Assembly: GCA_016841965.1 (NCBI GenBank)
Contig: JAEANN010000042.1
Span: 62,001 to 126,000, forward strand
Origin: Candidatus Roseilinea mizusawaensis
GTDB taxonomy: Bacteria > Chloroflexota > Anaerolineae > J036 > Brachytrichaceae
DNA length: 64,000 nucleotides
Direction of reading: 5' to 3'
Shown: piece by piece, positions 63,512 to 64,000 of the stretch
Position numbering within the stretch: position 1 is the stretch's first letter
Layout of the letters: each line of letters begins with the position of its first letter
The notes under the pieces: generated by a model
What the model was told of the DNA's origin: nothing
Seen by the model: the letters and a program-made list of their open reading frames with translations, nothing else
The model's database searches: none
Translations under genes and position numbers: made by a program

Positions 63512-63946
63512 ATGTCCAATATCAAAGAGACAGCACAGTTTTTGCAGCGTGTGCCGCTCTTTCAAAACCTCAACCCGCGCCAAATCGAGATGCTGACCAA
63601 GCGCGTTGTCGAGCGCGAATTCCCAGCCGGAGCAACCATCGTCACTCAGGGGCAAGGGGGCGAGGGGTTGTTCATCGTAGCTCTCGGCAAGGCCGAGGCT
63701 ATCCGCGAGCGACGCGACGGAACGCAGGTGACTGTGAATGCTTTCGGCCCCACCGATTTCTTCGGCGAGCTGGCCCTGCTTGACGACGGCCCGCGCACCG
63801 CTTCGGTGGTCACCGTCGAGCCGACGCGCTGCCTGGTGCTCAGCCGTTGGGACTTTATGGCCGAGGTGCGCCAGGACGCCGAGATGGCCGTTCTGATTTT
63901 GCAGGAGCTGGCCAAACGCTTCCGCCTGGCGCTCGAAGCCATGTGA
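63512..63946 (+). CDS. Cyclic nucleotide-binding domain protein
   Basis: This 144-aa protein consists of one cNMP-binding domain. LFQNLNPRQIEMLTKRVVEREF starts it, QGQGGEGLFIVALGKAEAI and FGELALLDDGPRTASVV (with the phosphate-binding cassette around FGELALLDDGPRTA) are the signature. No HTH domain follows, so it is a stand-alone sensor or a partner of other proteins. AGGAG lies about 10 nt before ATG 63512, 18 nt after the GH13 stop, so it is part of the same operon. Confidence 0.9.
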   Translation: MSNIKETAQFLQRVPLFQNLNPRQIEMLTKRVVEREFPAGATIVTQGQGGEGLFIVALGKAEAIRERRDGTQVTVNAFGPTDFFGELALLDDGPRTASVVTVEPTRCLVLSRWDFMAEVRQDAEMAVLILQELAKRFRLALEAM

Positions 63947-63956
63947 TACGCTTGTA

Positions 63957-63990
63957 GTCTGGCGGAGCGGTCCCGCTCGGAAAACCAGAC
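63957..63990 (+). terminator. Nested hairpin after the last gene
   Basis: GTCTGG (63957-63962) pairs with CCAGAC (63985-63990), and inside it GAGCGG (63965-63970) pairs with CCGCTC (63973-63978). There is no T-run inside the window. It may end the transporter/GH13 operon. Confidence 0.45.
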
Positions 63991-64000
63991 GAGGCGCGCC

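Overview
The window looks like chromosomal DNA of a Chloroflexota bacterium, probably from the Anaerolineae side of the phylum. This is inferred from gene content and style. DNA is roughly 60% G+C. Exported lipoproteins carry long Ala/Pro/Thr linkers after the lipobox. There is an F420-type luciferase-like oxidoreductase, a mevalonate-pathway decarboxylase, a fused CysO-MoeZ-like sulfur carrier/activator and an AIM24-family protein. The hexamer GCCGGC is strikingly frequent. I see no rRNA, tRNA, CRISPR array, insertion sequence or prophage, so this is a chromosomal core/accessory mix and not an island.

Layout. 1-8.1 kb: end of an MFS transporter, a Gfo/Idh/MocA oxidoreductase, a GT2 glycosyltransferase, a YprB-like RNase H-fold nuclease with TPR tail, dihydrolipoyl dehydrogenase and a transglutaminase-like membrane protein. 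8.2-11.9 kb (minus): sugar ABC importer (two permeases, then the binding lipoprotein, no ATPase). 12-15 kb (minus): pheS, an unknown protein and a ResB-like membrane protein. 15.4-19.4 kb: two tandem HtrA-like lipoproteins, an LLM oxidoreductase and an unlisted 52-residue gene with its own terminator. 19.6-24.6 kb: GH2 hydrolase, SseB-like protein, an unknown protein with a nucleotidyltransferase-like signature and a YceI lipoprotein. 24.7-30.5 kb: Nudix hydrolase, (di)phosphomevalonate decarboxylase, COG2521-type methyltransferase, citrate-synthase homologue, site-2 protease and a small membrane protein.

30.5-41.2 kb (all minus): rpsF, ssb, a SurA-like lipid-anchored or membrane foldase, then F1 ATP synthase genes atpA-atpG-[membrane glycosyltransferase]-atpD-atpC, then mreB and maf. 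The F0 genes and atpH are absent, and a GT39-type enzyme sits inside the F1 genes. 41.4-45.4 kb: GNAT-like protein, polyprenyl-phosphate sugar transferase and a front-end-type fatty acid desaturase. 45.5-53.7 kb (minus): AIM24-like protein, dnaX-ybaB-recR, the CysO-MoeZ fusion and a NarL-type two-component pair. 54.1-63.9 kb: a complete peptide-type (family 5) ABC importer behind a promoter overlapped by two LacI-like operators, then a small membrane protein, a GH13 alpha-glucosidase-like enzyme and a cyclic-nucleotide-binding protein. Together the importers, GH2, GH13 and LLM genes suggest a heterotroph living on oligosaccharides and peptides.

Two kinds of hidden structure stand out. First, seven genes have a TATAAT/TACAAT-like box 6-7 nt upstream of the start codon and no Shine-Dalgarno, which points to leaderless transcription. 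Second, there are many short direct triplications (12-15 bp units) and dispersed intergenic repeats, plus GCCGGC at about ten per kb in the part counted.
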